Assembly (NCBI GenBank): GCA_947504205.1
Contig: CANNGL010000004.1
Location: 1-64,000 of the forward strand
Source: an uncultured Litoreibacter sp.
GTDB lineage: Bacteria; Pseudomonadota; Alphaproteobacteria; Rhodobacterales; Rhodobacteraceae
Direction: 5' to 3'
Length of the DNA stretch: 64,000 nucleotides
Shown: piece by piece, positions 17,497 through 25,973 of the stretch
How positions within the stretch are numbered: position 1 is the stretch's first letter
How the letters are laid out: each line of letters opens with the position of its first letter
Notes under the pieces: generated by a model
Seen by the model: only the letters and a program-made list of their open reading frames with translations
What the model was told of the DNA's origin: nothing
Databases searched by the model: none
Program-made: the position numbers and the translations under genes

Positions 17497-18150
17497 ACCA
17501 ATGACAACGGGGTGCAGCATCAGCAACAGGATGAACACCGCGAAGCCTGCAAAAATTCGCAACAGGCTGTCCGGCCACGACTGGGGCGCCCTCAACAATG
17601 GTTTCTTGGAAACCTCGGTGTTTAGCGCCCGCCAACCCTCTTCCCCCATTTCTCGACGCTTGCGTCGATTGATCAACGCACGTCCGGCTATCGCGAACAC
17701 GCCAAGTGTTCCAAACAGCAGGAGATGGGCCAGATCACCATTTGGCAGAATATGAACCCCGGCCCAAAGCGCCAGCGCAACCAGCACAGGATGGCGCGTC
17801 AGGCGGACGATACCGGGGTGGCTGGGTGCAAAGGATTGACTGCGCGCGCCACCGAAAGAAAACGGATTTGGTCGCGCAATGGTGAAGGCAAGTATCAAGC
17901 AGGCGACCAACATCCCCAGATGCACGACGTGGCGCTGCCAGGGCATCTGCGGCCAAAGCAATACGAAAGGTGCCTTACCTGCCGACCAGATTAGTAATGA
18001 AAGCATGCAGAGCGACAACATCGAATAGCCCACTCCAAACCCCCGGGTGCCCAGACGGGCGACGAGGCGCGCTTTGATGACGGGCCGCACCGGGATGGAA
18101 TGTGTGAGGAAAAACAAAACAAAGACGCCCGCAAAGCCAAACCAACTCAT
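17482..18150 (-). CDS. nnrU: NnrU family membrane protein
   Basis: 222 residues, about six membrane helices, with the NnrU hallmarks FFLTHSIPVRPVIKARLVARLGTRGFGVGYS near the N-terminus and the RLTRHPVLVALALWAGVHILPNGD segment in the middle. NnrU is required for normal nitrite/NO reduction in some denitrifiers; its biochemical role is unknown. The ATG overlaps the nnrS stop (ATGA), so it is the last gene of the long nor operon. The start at 18150 was preferred because the longer frame reads into nnrS. Confidence 0.9.
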   Translation of the reverse strand: MSWFGFAGVFVLFFLTHSIPVRPVIKARLVARLGTRGFGVGYSMLSLCMLSLLIWSAGKAPFVLLWPQMPWQRHVVHLGMLVACLILAFTIARPNPFSFGGARSQSFAPSHPGIVRLTRHPVLVALALWAGVHILPNGDLAHLLLFGTLGVFAIAGRALINRRKRREMGEEGWRALNTEVSKKPLLRAPQSWPDSLLRIFAGFAVFILLLMLHPVVIGVQAL

Positions 18151-19340
18151 GGGTTTTTCTTCGCTTTTCGACGTGACAGGCAGGGTCCGTAGGCCAGCGC
18201 GAAGCCACCAAACGCGGCCATCCACAAGATCGCGGAGAGCTGGATGAGTTGCGGGATGTCGCCCGCCAACCAACGCGTCAAAACCGAAGCGATGAGGCAA
18301 ATGTAGATCGCAAGCGTAGCGCCGTTTGCGCGCAAATCCTGGCCCGTGTGACCTAGAGAGGCGCGCGACATCACTGCCAACGTCATCGACCCGATCGCAC
18401 CGGCCATCCAGACATGCTGGGGGGCCGCGCTGCTGGACATGCCTATCAGGTTGTCGGCGGCCAATGCGAACGCACCCAGCGGGATGAATGCGTATGATAG
18501 GTGTAAAATCCAGACTAGCGGCTCGCCAAAAGTGTGATGACCTTGCCAGCGGACCAGCCGGGCCGCGTGAGCCAAGCCGAACAGTACCAATAAAAGAGAC
18601 GTCATCAGATGCTCAGGCCGGGCGATCCAGGCTGCAAGGATCACCACACTCGCCAGAAGTGTTCCCTTGTCAAAGATCAGCATTGGAGGTGCGGGTCGCG
18701 CGAGATGATTGTTGCGCGCCAACCAATTGCGGGTGAACGACGGTATGATCCGCCCCCCAATGACAGAGATCATCATGATGGCCGTCGCAAGGCCCAAGCG
18801 CAGCGCATAGCTTTGCGCAGCAACGCCACCGTTCATGTGCTCGACATGAAAGAGGGCATTGGCCAGCGTGAAAGCGCTCAACAGCAACAATACGATCAGA
18901 TTGCGCCAGTTTTGACCCGCAATAATCTCGCGCAAAATGACTAAGCCGAGCACAACCGGGAAGGCGAGATCGATGGTTACGGCAACCCCCGCGGGCAACA
19001 GAGTCGAGATCAGAACCGCAGCGCGCCCGGCGCACCACAGGCCAAAGAGCATCGCCAGTCGCCAGCCGATCATCGGAAGACGTCCGGTCCAATTCGGAAC
19101 CGCCGTTAACAGGAACCCCGCAAGAACCGCTCCCAGATAGCCGAACAGAAACTCATGCGCATGCCATGAAACCGGATCGAAACGGGACCAGAGCTCGATT
19201 ACTCCGGTCAGGGCCATGATCCAAATCGCCATCGCTGTGGCCGCCCAAAGAGATCCAAACAGGAAAAAGGGGCGAAACCCGAAGCTGAAAAGCGCGGGAC
19301 CATGCCAGGCGCGCATCTGTTCTGCCGATGAGCGCACCAT
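18147..19340 (-). CDS. nnrS: NnrS family heme-copper membrane protein
   Basis: 397 residues with about 12 membrane helices. Family landmarks are PALFSFGFRPFFLFG near the N-terminus, WHAHEFLFGYLGAVLAGFLLTAVPNWTG, and the middle segment GGRIIPSFTRNWLARNN. NnrS proteins bind heme and copper and relieve NO/nitrosative stress in denitrifiers. Start ATG at 19340 overlaps the TGA of the 82-residue gene by one base; stop overlaps nnrU. Co-transcription with norCBQD fits the Nnr regulon. Confidence 0.92.
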   Translation of the reverse strand: MVRSSAEQMRAWHGPALFSFGFRPFFLFGSLWAATAMAIWIMALTGVIELWSRFDPVSWHAHEFLFGYLGAVLAGFLLTAVPNWTGRLPMIGWRLAMLFGLWCAGRAAVLISTLLPAGVAVTIDLAFPVVLGLVILREIIAGQNWRNLIVLLLLSAFTLANALFHVEHMNGGVAAQSYALRLGLATAIMMISVIGGRIIPSFTRNWLARNNHLARPAPPMLIFDKGTLLASVVILAAWIARPEHLMTSLLLVLFGLAHAARLVRWQGHHTFGEPLVWILHLSYAFIPLGAFALAADNLIGMSSSAAPQHVWMAGAIGSMTLAVMSRASLGHTGQDLRANGATLAIYICLIASVLTRWLAGDIPQLIQLSAILWMAAFGGFALAYGPCLSRRKAKKNP

Positions 19341-19588
19341 CAACCAAGCTCGGTTTCGGTATTGTTGTCAGCAACATCCATTAAGTGCCGTATGTGTCGC
19401 GCGAAGTACCAAGTCGCAGGAATGCCAATAAGGCATCCCAGACCGATCGACCAAACGGTTGAAGCTACGGGCCCTCCGATCCAGCTCAATATCAAAGAGG
19501 CGAAGAACACATTCACGGCGGCGGCCCCTGCCCCGAAGGGATAGAGCACAAAGGCGATCTTGTGTGTGGACCACCCGGCCTGCGTCAT
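19340..19588 (-). CDS. Small two-helix membrane protein in the nor operon
   Basis: 82 residues with two hydrophobic helices (FVLYPFGAGAAAVNVFFASLILSWIGG; VWSIGLGCLIGIPATWYFARHI) and a short acidic tail. No family recognised with confidence. Position between norD and nnrS resembles that of nnrT in related denitrifiers, but I cannot confirm homology. ATGA overlap with the preceding 60-residue gene and one-base overlap with nnrS show it is translated as part of the operon. Confidence 0.7.
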   Translation of the reverse strand: MTQAGWSTHKIAFVLYPFGAGAAAVNVFFASLILSWIGGPVASTVWSIGLGCLIGIPATWYFARHIRHLMDVADNNTETELG

Positions 19589-19767
19589 GACCGGGCCACC
19601 AACTTGTGTACAAGGACAAGGGCCGCGATCAGAGCGATGCTGCCTAGCGCAAACCAGAACTCTGCGGTGGCAGATTGCGCCTGAGGGATCGGGCGGTCGA
19701 ATTCTGTGGCAATGGCTGGTGTCGTAACCAGACAAAGCGCACAGATGGAGGCGATGGTGTAACGCAT
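19585..19767 (-). CDS. Small signal-peptide membrane protein in the nor operon
   Basis: 60 residues: a signal peptide (MRYTIASICALCLVTTPAIA), about 18 exported residues, then a C-terminal membrane helix (FWFALGSIALIAALVLVHKLVA). It begins 1 nt after the norD stop behind a GGAGACCTGAC leader and its TGA overlaps the next ATG. The layout resembles small accessory subunits of respiratory complexes such as NorF, but no homology can be claimed. Confidence 0.7.
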   Translation of the reverse strand: MRYTIASICALCLVTTPAIATEFDRPIPQAQSATAEFWFALGSIALIAALVLVHKLVARS

Positions 19768-19768
19768 G

Positions 19769-21655
19769 TCAGGTCTCCTGTGTCAAAGTGCGATAGATAT
19801 CGGGCAGCGCCCGAGACAAACGACGAGCATCGGGCAGCAGTGTGAACCCACCCCGCCCGAAGATGCGGGCAAACCAGTCCTGCCCGTCCTCATCAATGAT
19901 AATGCCGTGCAGGCTGAGACCCGCGTGACGCGCCTCGCGCACCGCCATATGGCTGTCTTCAATCCCATGCTGACCCTCATAATGGTCGAGATCGTTGGGC
20001 TTTCCGTCCGTTAGTACGATCAACAGCTTCCGAGAGCTGGGCTCTTCAGTCAGCTGGGCGCTGACATGACGGATTGCGGTGCCAAGACGGGTGTAATGCC
20101 CGGGCTTCAACGCGCCTATGTTGGCGGTGATTTGCTCTGACATAGGATCATCGAACGTTTTGCATCGTGTCAGAAAAACTCGATCACGACGCAACGACGA
20201 AAAACCCCAGATGCCCAGCCGATCACCTGCGGCGTCAATACCAGCGACCAGTGCCGTCATACTATGGCGCGCCACATCAATAACGCTCGAGTCTCCAATC
20301 GCAGATTCGGTAGACCGGGAGGCGTCAATCAGGAATGCGACCGACATGTCGCGCTCGATCTGGCGCGCAGATTGCCAGATACGATCCGAGCCCCGCCCCG
20401 TTGCAATCAGATCCGCACGTGCCGTGAGCAGCGCATCGAGGTCCAGTTCGGTCCCGTCAACTTGGCGAGGCTGCAGTATACGACGCGGGCGTAGTGCTTC
20501 GAACTGGCGTCGGACCTCGCGCACTCGCCGCGTATCTGGCACAAACGGGGTTTCCGATAGGCAAGCGGGCGCGTCGAGCACCCGGCAATGATCCGGCATG
20601 TAGCTGCGTGATCGATGGTTCCATTCCGGGTAGGTGTAGCTGCCCGCAAGCGCTTCGTGGTCGGCATCCGCCGGTGAAAGATCAAGGTGGAGGCGCAGCC
20701 GTGTTGCAGCCCGTCTATCATTCTTTGACAGAGTGATTTGATCCTGATCATCCGCGGCCTTCTGCGCGTTGTCATCCTCATCGTCATCGACGCTACGATT
20801 GATATTCATCGACTCAACCCATGACAGGATCGATTCAAAGCGATGGATGATGAAGCTATCCTTGCGGGCATGCTGATCCTGCTCGCGCCGCTCGCCCAGC
20901 TTGCGCTTGGTATAGGCTGCATTCGCGGGGGCTGCGGACTTGTCTTTGGCATCTTCCATGGCGGCCTCACCCGAGCCGGGTGCCTCAAACCTCAGCCAGA
21001 TCGGGACCGGCGCGAAGGGTTTGTACGAACGGACGGTCGCCGCTTGCATGGTCAGGTGTTGGTTCTGGCCGCGCAACTGATCACAGATCGCAGCTTCGAC
21101 CATCTCCTCCTGCTGCGGGCGCAGAAGCTTCGGCCGGGTTTCAAGACAGCGATTTGCCATGCGGGCATAGGCCTTGCGCAGGCCTGGACAAGCCAGAAGC
21201 GCGGTTTCTGATGCAGCGGCATTCGCATCGATTTGGCTTACATCAAAAGCCAAACCCTCACCCGACAGGTCCAGAGACGAAACATCAGCCGTGGCCGCCA
21301 AAGCGGTCAGCCAGAAATAGGCATCTCGATTAAGGGCAACATCGGGAAATTCAGCGATAACCGGCGGCAACCTCAAACGCTCCCCGTCAAAGCTTGCTAC
21401 CCATTCGCGGTCGCGATCTGCCCCCAGCTTGCGGCGCATGGGTCTTCGATGCTGCATGAGTGTTGGAGCCACCTCTCCGAGCTCAACTCCGGCATCGCCA
21501 CCCAGCGCGCGAAAGAGCATGGCAAGGCTTGGCCGGACCGACGCCAGTGTCGCTGCAGCCTCGGGATAACTCACATCTGCGCCGATCCCACTGGCCAGAT
21601 CGTGCCACAGGTTTCCAACCGTCTCTTCAGGGTCCATCAGATCGAGAAGACGCAT
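19769..21655 (-). CDS. norD: Nitric oxide reductase activation protein NorD
   Basis: 628 residues, the usual NorD size. The C-terminal von Willebrand A domain begins near residue 435 with the MIDAS motif DASRS at 444-448, a Thr at about 523 (HYTRLGTAI) and LTDGKPND. The middle has an acidic DDDEDD patch. NorD works with the AAA+ protein NorQ to insert the non-heme iron of NorB. The ATG at 21655 starts 4 nt past the norQ stop; an earlier in-frame start overlaps norQ. Confidence 0.94.
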   Translation of the reverse strand: MRLLDLMDPEETVGNLWHDLASGIGADVSYPEAAATLASVRPSLAMLFRALGGDAGVELGEVAPTLMQHRRPMRRKLGADRDREWVASFDGERLRLPPVIAEFPDVALNRDAYFWLTALAATADVSSLDLSGEGLAFDVSQIDANAAASETALLACPGLRKAYARMANRCLETRPKLLRPQQEEMVEAAICDQLRGQNQHLTMQAATVRSYKPFAPVPIWLRFEAPGSGEAAMEDAKDKSAAPANAAYTKRKLGERREQDQHARKDSFIIHRFESILSWVESMNINRSVDDDEDDNAQKAADDQDQITLSKNDRRAATRLRLHLDLSPADADHEALAGSYTYPEWNHRSRSYMPDHCRVLDAPACLSETPFVPDTRRVREVRRQFEALRPRRILQPRQVDGTELDLDALLTARADLIATGRGSDRIWQSARQIERDMSVAFLIDASRSTESAIGDSSVIDVARHSMTALVAGIDAAGDRLGIWGFSSLRRDRVFLTRCKTFDDPMSEQITANIGALKPGHYTRLGTAIRHVSAQLTEEPSSRKLLIVLTDGKPNDLDHYEGQHGIEDSHMAVREARHAGLSLHGIIIDEDGQDWFARIFGRGGFTLLPDARRLSRALPDIYRTLTQET

Positions 21656-21659
21656 CGTT

Positions 21660-22454
21660 CTATCCGTAGATTGTCGACACCAGATCGCGCAGCGATTGCT
21701 GCACATCAGCCTCATCGCTAAGAGGCTCAATGATGGCTGCGTCCAAGGCACTGTCGACACCCATGCCACCGGCAATCAATGTCGCGGCATAAATCAACAG
21801 GCGGGTCGAGACGCCCTCCTCCAAATCCATGCCAGAGAGATTTCTGATATGCCCCGCGAGGCGCACAAGAGGCGCAACGCGGCCCTTGTCCAACTGGCTT
21901 TCGCGCGCAACAACGGCGATCTCAATCTCAGGGTCCGGGAAATCGAATGAAATTGACAGGAACCGCTGTCGCGTGGACGGCTTGAGCCTTTTCAGCACAT
22001 TCTGATATCCGGGGTTATAGCTTGCAACCAACATGAAGTCTTTGGGCGCGACAAGTTCCTCTCCCGTTCGGTCGATCATCAGGGCGCGGCGCGTATCCGT
22101 CAGAGGGTGTAAAACAACCGTAACATCCTTGCGAGCTTCGACCACCTCATCGAGGTAGCATATGCCGCCCTCTCGCACCGCGCGGGTCAGCGGACCATCA
22201 ACCCAGACGGTCTCACCCCCCTTGAGCAAATATCGTCCGATCAGATCTGCCGCCGACAGGTCGTCGTGACAGGCAACCGTATAAAGCGATATGCCCAGTT
22301 TTGCGGCCATATGCTCAACAAACCGGGTTTTACCGCAGCCGGTTGGCCCCTTCAGCAGAAGGGGCAAACCGTTGTCTTGGGCCATTTCGAACAGATCGCA
22401 TTCGCGGCCCGTTGCCTGATAGAATGGCAGTGTTGGTAGAGTTGCGACGTTCAT
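21660..22454 (-). CDS. norQ: MoxR-type AAA+ ATPase NorQ
   Basis: 264 residues. Walker A GPTGCGKT is at 36-43, Walker B CYLDE at 99-103, a sensor-1 region VASYNPGYQN follows, and VSTRLLIYAATLI is at the C-terminus. It is the CbbQ/NirQ/NorQ class of chaperone-like ATPases that partner a VWA protein, here NorD, to activate NO reductase. It lies 3 nt after norB and 4 nt before norD. Confidence 0.95.
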   Translation of the reverse strand: MNVATLPTLPFYQATGRECDLFEMAQDNGLPLLLKGPTGCGKTRFVEHMAAKLGISLYTVACHDDLSAADLIGRYLLKGGETVWVDGPLTRAVREGGICYLDEVVEARKDVTVVLHPLTDTRRALMIDRTGEELVAPKDFMLVASYNPGYQNVLKRLKPSTRQRFLSISFDFPDPEIEIAVVARESQLDKGRVAPLVRLAGHIRNLSGMDLEEGVSTRLLIYAATLIAGGMGVDSALDAAIIEPLSDEADVQQSLRDLVSTIYG

Positions 22455-22457
22455 GGC

Positions 22458-23807
22458 CTACTCTCCCGGAACGGGGCTGGCCGGGCCCGGTGTGATGATC
22501 TCTTTCTTCCTCACAATCAGAAGCGAGTAGATGAACAGGAGTGCGCCAATCACAACGGCAAGCCCAGCTCCGAAGCGCATCAGGTAGAACACTGACAGGC
22601 TTTCCTGCACATCCATGTAGTAGTCGCCCACCACGCGCTGCATGTGAGTCTGGATCGTGCCCGCGAAGGTCAGCACAAACGTCATGAACGCCATGCCGCC
22701 TGTCATCAACCAGAACGATGCCATGTTGAGAACCTGATTATACGGCTCACGTCCACGCAACATCGGCATCGCATAGCTGAAGACCGCAAGGTTGAGCGCG
22801 ACATAAGCTCCGTAGAAAGCAAGGTGTCCGTGAGCTGCGGTGATCTGCGTGCCGTGGCTGTAGAAGTTCACGCCGTGCAAGGTGTGCAGGAATCCCCAGA
22901 CACCCGCGCCGAAGAAAGCGACTGTGGAAGATCCCAGTGACCAGAGAAGCGCCGCCTTATTGGGATGGTTCTTTCGCCCCTTCCAGACCATGACGAACGC
23001 AAAGGACATCATCAGGAAAAACGGGATCACCTCGAACGTCGAGAAGATCGAACCAACCCACTGCCAGTAGCCCGGCAGTCCAATCCAGTAGAAATGGTGC
23101 CCGGTACCAAGAATGCCTGAGAACAGAGCAGTGGCCACAATGACATAGAGCCACTTTTCGACCACTTCCCGATCCACACCCGTCAGCTTCAACAGCAGGA
23201 AGGCAAGGATTGCGGCCATCACCAACTCCCATGTTGCCTCCACCCATAAATGCACGACAAACCACCAGTACATCTTGTCGAGGCTCAGGTTTTCCGGATT
23301 GATGAAGGCAAATACCCAGAGCAATGACAAAAGCCAAAGCCCCATCAGAAGCACGTTGGTAATCGCGGTTTTCTTGCCCGCCAGGACCGTCATGGAGACG
23401 TTGAAGAGGAATATCAAAGCCGCGACCAATATCCCGAATTTGACCCAAAGCGGTTGCTCCAGAAATTCGCGACCTCCGTGGATGCCTACTAGATAGGATC
23501 CGACCGCCCCCAACGTTCCTACCAATAAGATGATGAGCTGGAGATAGGCGAGCTCTGTTGAATAGATTTCACGTTCTGATTCCTCCGGGATCAGGAAGTA
23601 TGCGGCTCCAAAGAAGCCCAGCAGCAGCCAGACAATCAGTGCATTCGTATGGATCATGCGTATGACGTTGAAGGGCAGAAGCTCTGCCAGAAAATTTGGC
23701 GAGACGTATATCCAGCCCGCCAGCAGTCCACCCAAAACCTGAACGCCAAAGAGCGCCATGGCGGCCAGGAAATAGTACATTGCGACTTTTTGAGATTGGT
23801 ATTTCAT
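22458..23807 (-). CDS. norB: Nitric oxide reductase catalytic subunit NorB (cNOR)
   Basis: 449 residues, 12 helices, member of the heme-copper oxidase superfamily; reduces 2 NO to N2O in the cytoplasmic membrane. All metal ligands are visible: His53 and His328 (heme b), His326 (heme b3), His186, His237 and His238 (FeB), with the cNOR-specific Glu190 and Glu194. Their spacing equals that of Pseudomonas aeruginosa NorB with a constant offset of 21. No N-terminal quinol-oxidase extension is present, so it is the cytochrome c-dependent type, in line with norC upstream. Confidence 0.97.
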   Translation of the reverse strand: MKYQSQKVAMYYFLAAMALFGVQVLGGLLAGWIYVSPNFLAELLPFNVIRMIHTNALIVWLLLGFFGAAYFLIPEESEREIYSTELAYLQLIILLVGTLGAVGSYLVGIHGGREFLEQPLWVKFGILVAALIFLFNVSMTVLAGKKTAITNVLLMGLWLLSLLWVFAFINPENLSLDKMYWWFVVHLWVEATWELVMAAILAFLLLKLTGVDREVVEKWLYVIVATALFSGILGTGHHFYWIGLPGYWQWVGSIFSTFEVIPFFLMMSFAFVMVWKGRKNHPNKAALLWSLGSSTVAFFGAGVWGFLHTLHGVNFYSHGTQITAAHGHLAFYGAYVALNLAVFSYAMPMLRGREPYNQVLNMASFWLMTGGMAFMTFVLTFAGTIQTHMQRVVGDYYMDVQESLSVFYLMRFGAGLAVVIGALLFIYSLLIVRKKEIITPGPASPVPGE

Positions 23808-23819
23808 CGGTTCGCCTCC

Positions 23820-24272
23820 TTATCCGGCATCATTGGGCGGCCAACCCTGTGTGTCCGTCTGGTCGGCCCAGCGCAGGAATTCTGCGAGGCCGCGAATGTC
23901 TTCATCGGTGAATTCATAGCGGGGCATTTGACGGCGGCCCTCGATGCCGCTGGGTTGGGCTTCGATCCACGCTTTGAGCGTTTCGAACGCATCCTCCGGA
24001 TCTTCTTGCACGCCCCAGCGGGTCATCACATTGCCGACTTCAGGAGCAAAATATGCCCCCTCCCCGTGCAGGCTGTGACAGTTGATGCAGGAGTTTCTTT
24101 CCCAGACCCGTTTGCCGTGGATGACGTCTTCGCTCAGCGCCATGCCTGCGGTTGAGACCTCCACTACATATTTGTGTGAATGAACGGTCATCCCCACGAA
24201 GACCAAGACAAAAAAGATAGAGCCCCCGTAGAAGATGTTGCGCGCCCGCGATTTCGTGAGAAATTCAGCCAT
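23820..24272 (-). CDS. norC: Nitric oxide reductase cytochrome c subunit NorC
   Basis: 150 residues: one N-terminal membrane anchor (residues about 13-31) and a periplasmic cytochrome c domain with CINCH at 62-66 and a likely axial Met116 (RRQMPRYEF). It passes electrons from cytochrome c or pseudoazurin to NorB. First gene of the nor operon; AAGGAGG precedes the ATG. An Nnr-type box lies 59 nt upstream with a TATTCA -10 candidate at 24303-24308 on the minus strand. Confidence 0.97.
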   Translation of the reverse strand: MAEFLTKSRARNIFYGGSIFFVLVFVGMTVHSHKYVVEVSTAGMALSEDVIHGKRVWERNSCINCHSLHGEGAYFAPEVGNVMTRWGVQEDPEDAFETLKAWIEAQPSGIEGRRQMPRYEFTDEDIRGLAEFLRWADQTDTQGWPPNDAG

Positions 24273-24330
24273 ACTGCAGCCTCCTTGACTTCGGTATGGT
24301 CATGAATAGCCGCAAGCGCGCGAACAAAGT

Positions 24331-24344
24331 TTGTGCCAGCGCAA
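24331..24344. promoter_or_regulatory. Nnr/FNR-type operator between norC and the DUF1858 gene
   Basis: TTGTGCCAGCGCAA fits TTG-N8-CAA and is closer to the NnrR form (TTGCG-N4-CGCAA) than to FNR (TTGAT-N4-ATCAA). Its centre is 32 nt from a minus-strand TATTCA element, consistent with class II activation of norC. It is also 49 nt before the divergent DUF1858 start and may serve both. Confidence 0.75.
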
Positions 24345-24392
24345 CGTTCTGTTGAATTGTATCGCTAGGCTGGGCAGCGAAAGGAGGGCGAC

Positions 24393-24602
24393 ATGCGTGC
24401 CCCGAAACTGGATGATCCGGATTTACCGCTGGCGGATTTGATGACCCATTGGCCGCAAACCGTCCCGGTCTTTCTGAGACACAAAATGATGTGCGTGGGC
24501 TGCCTTATCAGCCCGTTTCACACCGTTCAGGACGCCTGCGCCGAATATCACTTGGAGGAAGACGTCTTTTTGGCCGAGCTGATCGCGGCAACCGCCCTCT
24601 AG
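24393..24602 (+). CDS. DUF1858 domain mini-protein of the nitrite/NO island
   Basis: 69 residues, entirely a DUF1858-like helical domain: LADLMTHWPQTVPVFLRHKMMCVGCLISPFHTVQDACAEYHL. Three cysteines (MCVGC and DAC) could bind a metal or take part in redox; the same kind of domain forms the N-terminus of some di-iron and hybrid-cluster repair proteins. AAGGAGGGCG precedes the ATG. It is divergent from norC, shares the Nnr-type box, and ends 6 nt before the convergent regulator, so a role in the NO response is inferred from position only. Confidence 0.8.
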   Translation: MRAPKLDDPDLPLADLMTHWPQTVPVFLRHKMMCVGCLISPFHTVQDACAEYHLEEDVFLAELIAATAL

Positions 24603-24608
24603 ATCACC

Positions 24609-25325
24609 TTATGTCTGCGCGAGTACCACCAAAGCGTGAGGATCACGCACCTTGATGCGCTTGCGCTTGCTTTCCACAAGTCCCTGCTTTTCCCACCCGC
24701 TCAGTAGTCGGCTGACCGTGTGTAGCGTCGTTGCGGTCAACTCTGACAGATCCTGCCGCGTAATCGGGAAATCAATCTCGATGCCATCCGACACTTTGCG
24801 ACCGGTCTGATTAATCAAGCGTAAAAGCGCGTTGGCCACGCGCTGCTCGACCTGTTGTGTTGCGAGTTCGACGATCCGATTGTTCATCTCGCCCACGCGG
24901 TGCCCCACTGTCTTGTAGGTCTCGGTGGCGAACCCATCGTAGTCGGCAACATAGCTGTCCCAGAGGCGCATGGGCCAACTCAGCACGATCGCCTCACTTG
25001 CCGATATTGCCGTGGCTGGATAGGTATCGCGCCCCAGCGCCCTGGCTATACCAAGCAGCTGCCCTGCCGGAATATGAAGTGCCGTCACCTGTTCGCCAGT
25101 GGGTGTAATTCGCACCACCCGGACATAACCGTCCAAAAGCATATAGAACCGCTCGGCCGGCAAGCCTTCTTCAAAAATTGCAGCCCCGGCTTCATACCGC
25201 CGGGACGTGGCCTGATCCAGGATCGTGCGGATCTGGTTTTTCTCCAGCCGCGAGAACGGCGGCATGTGTGTGAGCAAGCTCTCGTCGAGCCGCGGAAAGG
25301 TCTTCTGAGAGAGCACTGATCCCAT
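24609..25325 (-). CDS. nnrR: Crp/Fnr family regulator, Nnr/DNR type
   Basis: 238 residues. N-terminal cyclic-nucleotide-binding-like sensor (residues about 20-135), dimerisation helix (135-165) and a winged helix with recognition segment LTATTLHTVSRLLSGWE at 196-212. There is no cysteine at all, so it cannot hold the FNR iron-sulfur cluster; cysteine-free relatives (Nnr, NnrR, DNR) sense NO through heme. Where FNR has Glu-x-x-Ser-Arg, this protein has His202-x-x-Ser205-Arg206, in line with boxes TTGTG rather than TTGAT. It lies between the nor and nir operons, both of which have matching boxes. ATG at 25325 chosen over a longer frame lacking the family N-terminus. Confidence 0.88.
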   Translation of the reverse strand: MGSVLSQKTFPRLDESLLTHMPPFSRLEKNQIRTILDQATSRRYEAGAAIFEEGLPAERFYMLLDGYVRVVRITPTGEQVTALHIPAGQLLGIARALGRDTYPATAISASEAIVLSWPMRLWDSYVADYDGFATETYKTVGHRVGEMNNRIVELATQQVEQRVANALLRLINQTGRKVSDGIEIDFPITRQDLSELTATTLHTVSRLLSGWEKQGLVESKRKRIKVRDPHALVVLAQT

Positions 25326-25402
25326 AAACGGCACCCTGTCACAGAAACCAGAGCAACACCATATTTTACGCCTTCGCAATTGCAGCAATTTCGGTTGGAA
25401 GT

Positions 25403-25416
25403 TTGTGCTGGCTCAA
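25403..25416. promoter_or_regulatory. Nnr/FNR-type operator upstream of pseudoazurin-nirK-nirV
   Basis: TTGTGCTGGCTCAA fits TTG-N8-CAA and shares the TTGTG arm with the norC box. Its centre is 31 nt before a TATTAT -10 candidate (25438-25443), the class II activator geometry for the pseudoazurin gene starting at 25482. It also lies 78 nt from the divergent regulator gene, allowing autoregulation. Confidence 0.72.
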
Positions 25417-25437
25417 AGACCCGGCACGCCAAGGGAT

Positions 25438-25443
25438 TATTAT
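25438..25443 (+). promoter_or_regulatory. Candidate -10 element of the nir operon
   Basis: TATTAT, one mismatch from the sigma-70 consensus, centred 31 nt after the Nnr-type box, which would put the transcription start near 25450 and leave a leader of about 30 nt before the pseudoazurin ATG. Confidence 0.5.
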
Positions 25444-25481
25444 TCGGATCAAGACATCGATTGATCTGAAAGGAAGAAAGA

Positions 25482-25913
25482 ATGATCCGCATATTGGCTA
25501 CCGGCTTGGCACTCGCATCCCTGATGGGCTCCGCCGCATTTGCCGAAACATTTGAAGTTCGAATGCTGAACAAAGGCGCAGAGGGCGACCGTATGGTGTT
25601 CGAGCCAGACTTTATTCAGGCACAGGCCGGCGACACGATCCGCTTTGTTGCAACTGACAAAGGCCACAACGCCGAGATCAACAAGAACATGCTGCCTGAA
25701 GGCGCTGAGGCCTTCAAAGGCAAGGTCAATGAAGAGATCGAAGTCACGCTGGATACCGAAGGCGTCTATGGCGTGATCTGCAAACCGCATTTCGCCATGG
25801 GCATGGTGATGACCATCGCTGTGGGCGACGTGGCTGCACCTGATGATTTCCTCGAAGGCCGCGTGCCACGCAAAGCTAAAGAGCGTTTTGAGGAGCAACT
25901 CAACAACCTTTGA
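25482..25913 (+). CDS. Pseudoazurin (type 1 blue copper protein)
   Basis: 143 residues with a Sec signal cut after about residue 21 (SAAFA/ETFE). Copper ligands are His62 (KGHNAE), Cys100, His103 and Met108 (CKPHFAMGM), the spacing found in pseudoazurins. It is a periplasmic electron carrier, classically donating to NirK and also able to serve cNOR. First gene of the pseudoazurin-nirK-nirV group with an AAGGAAGAAAGA leader; nirK follows after 60 nt. Confidence 0.95.
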   Translation: MIRILATGLALASLMGSAAFAETFEVRMLNKGAEGDRMVFEPDFIQAQAGDTIRFVATDKGHNAEINKNMLPEGAEAFKGKVNEEIEVTLDTEGVYGVICKPHFAMGMVMTIAVGDVAAPDDFLEGRVPRKAKERFEEQLNNL

Positions 25914-25973
25914 CCAAATGATGGCGTTCTGGCTGGCGCGAGGATGCCGCGACCCGAACCCAAGGAGGGAATA

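Noticed and set aside
24609-25325. Oxygen-sensing FNR
   Set aside because: The protein has no cysteine, so it cannot hold the 4Fe-4S cluster.
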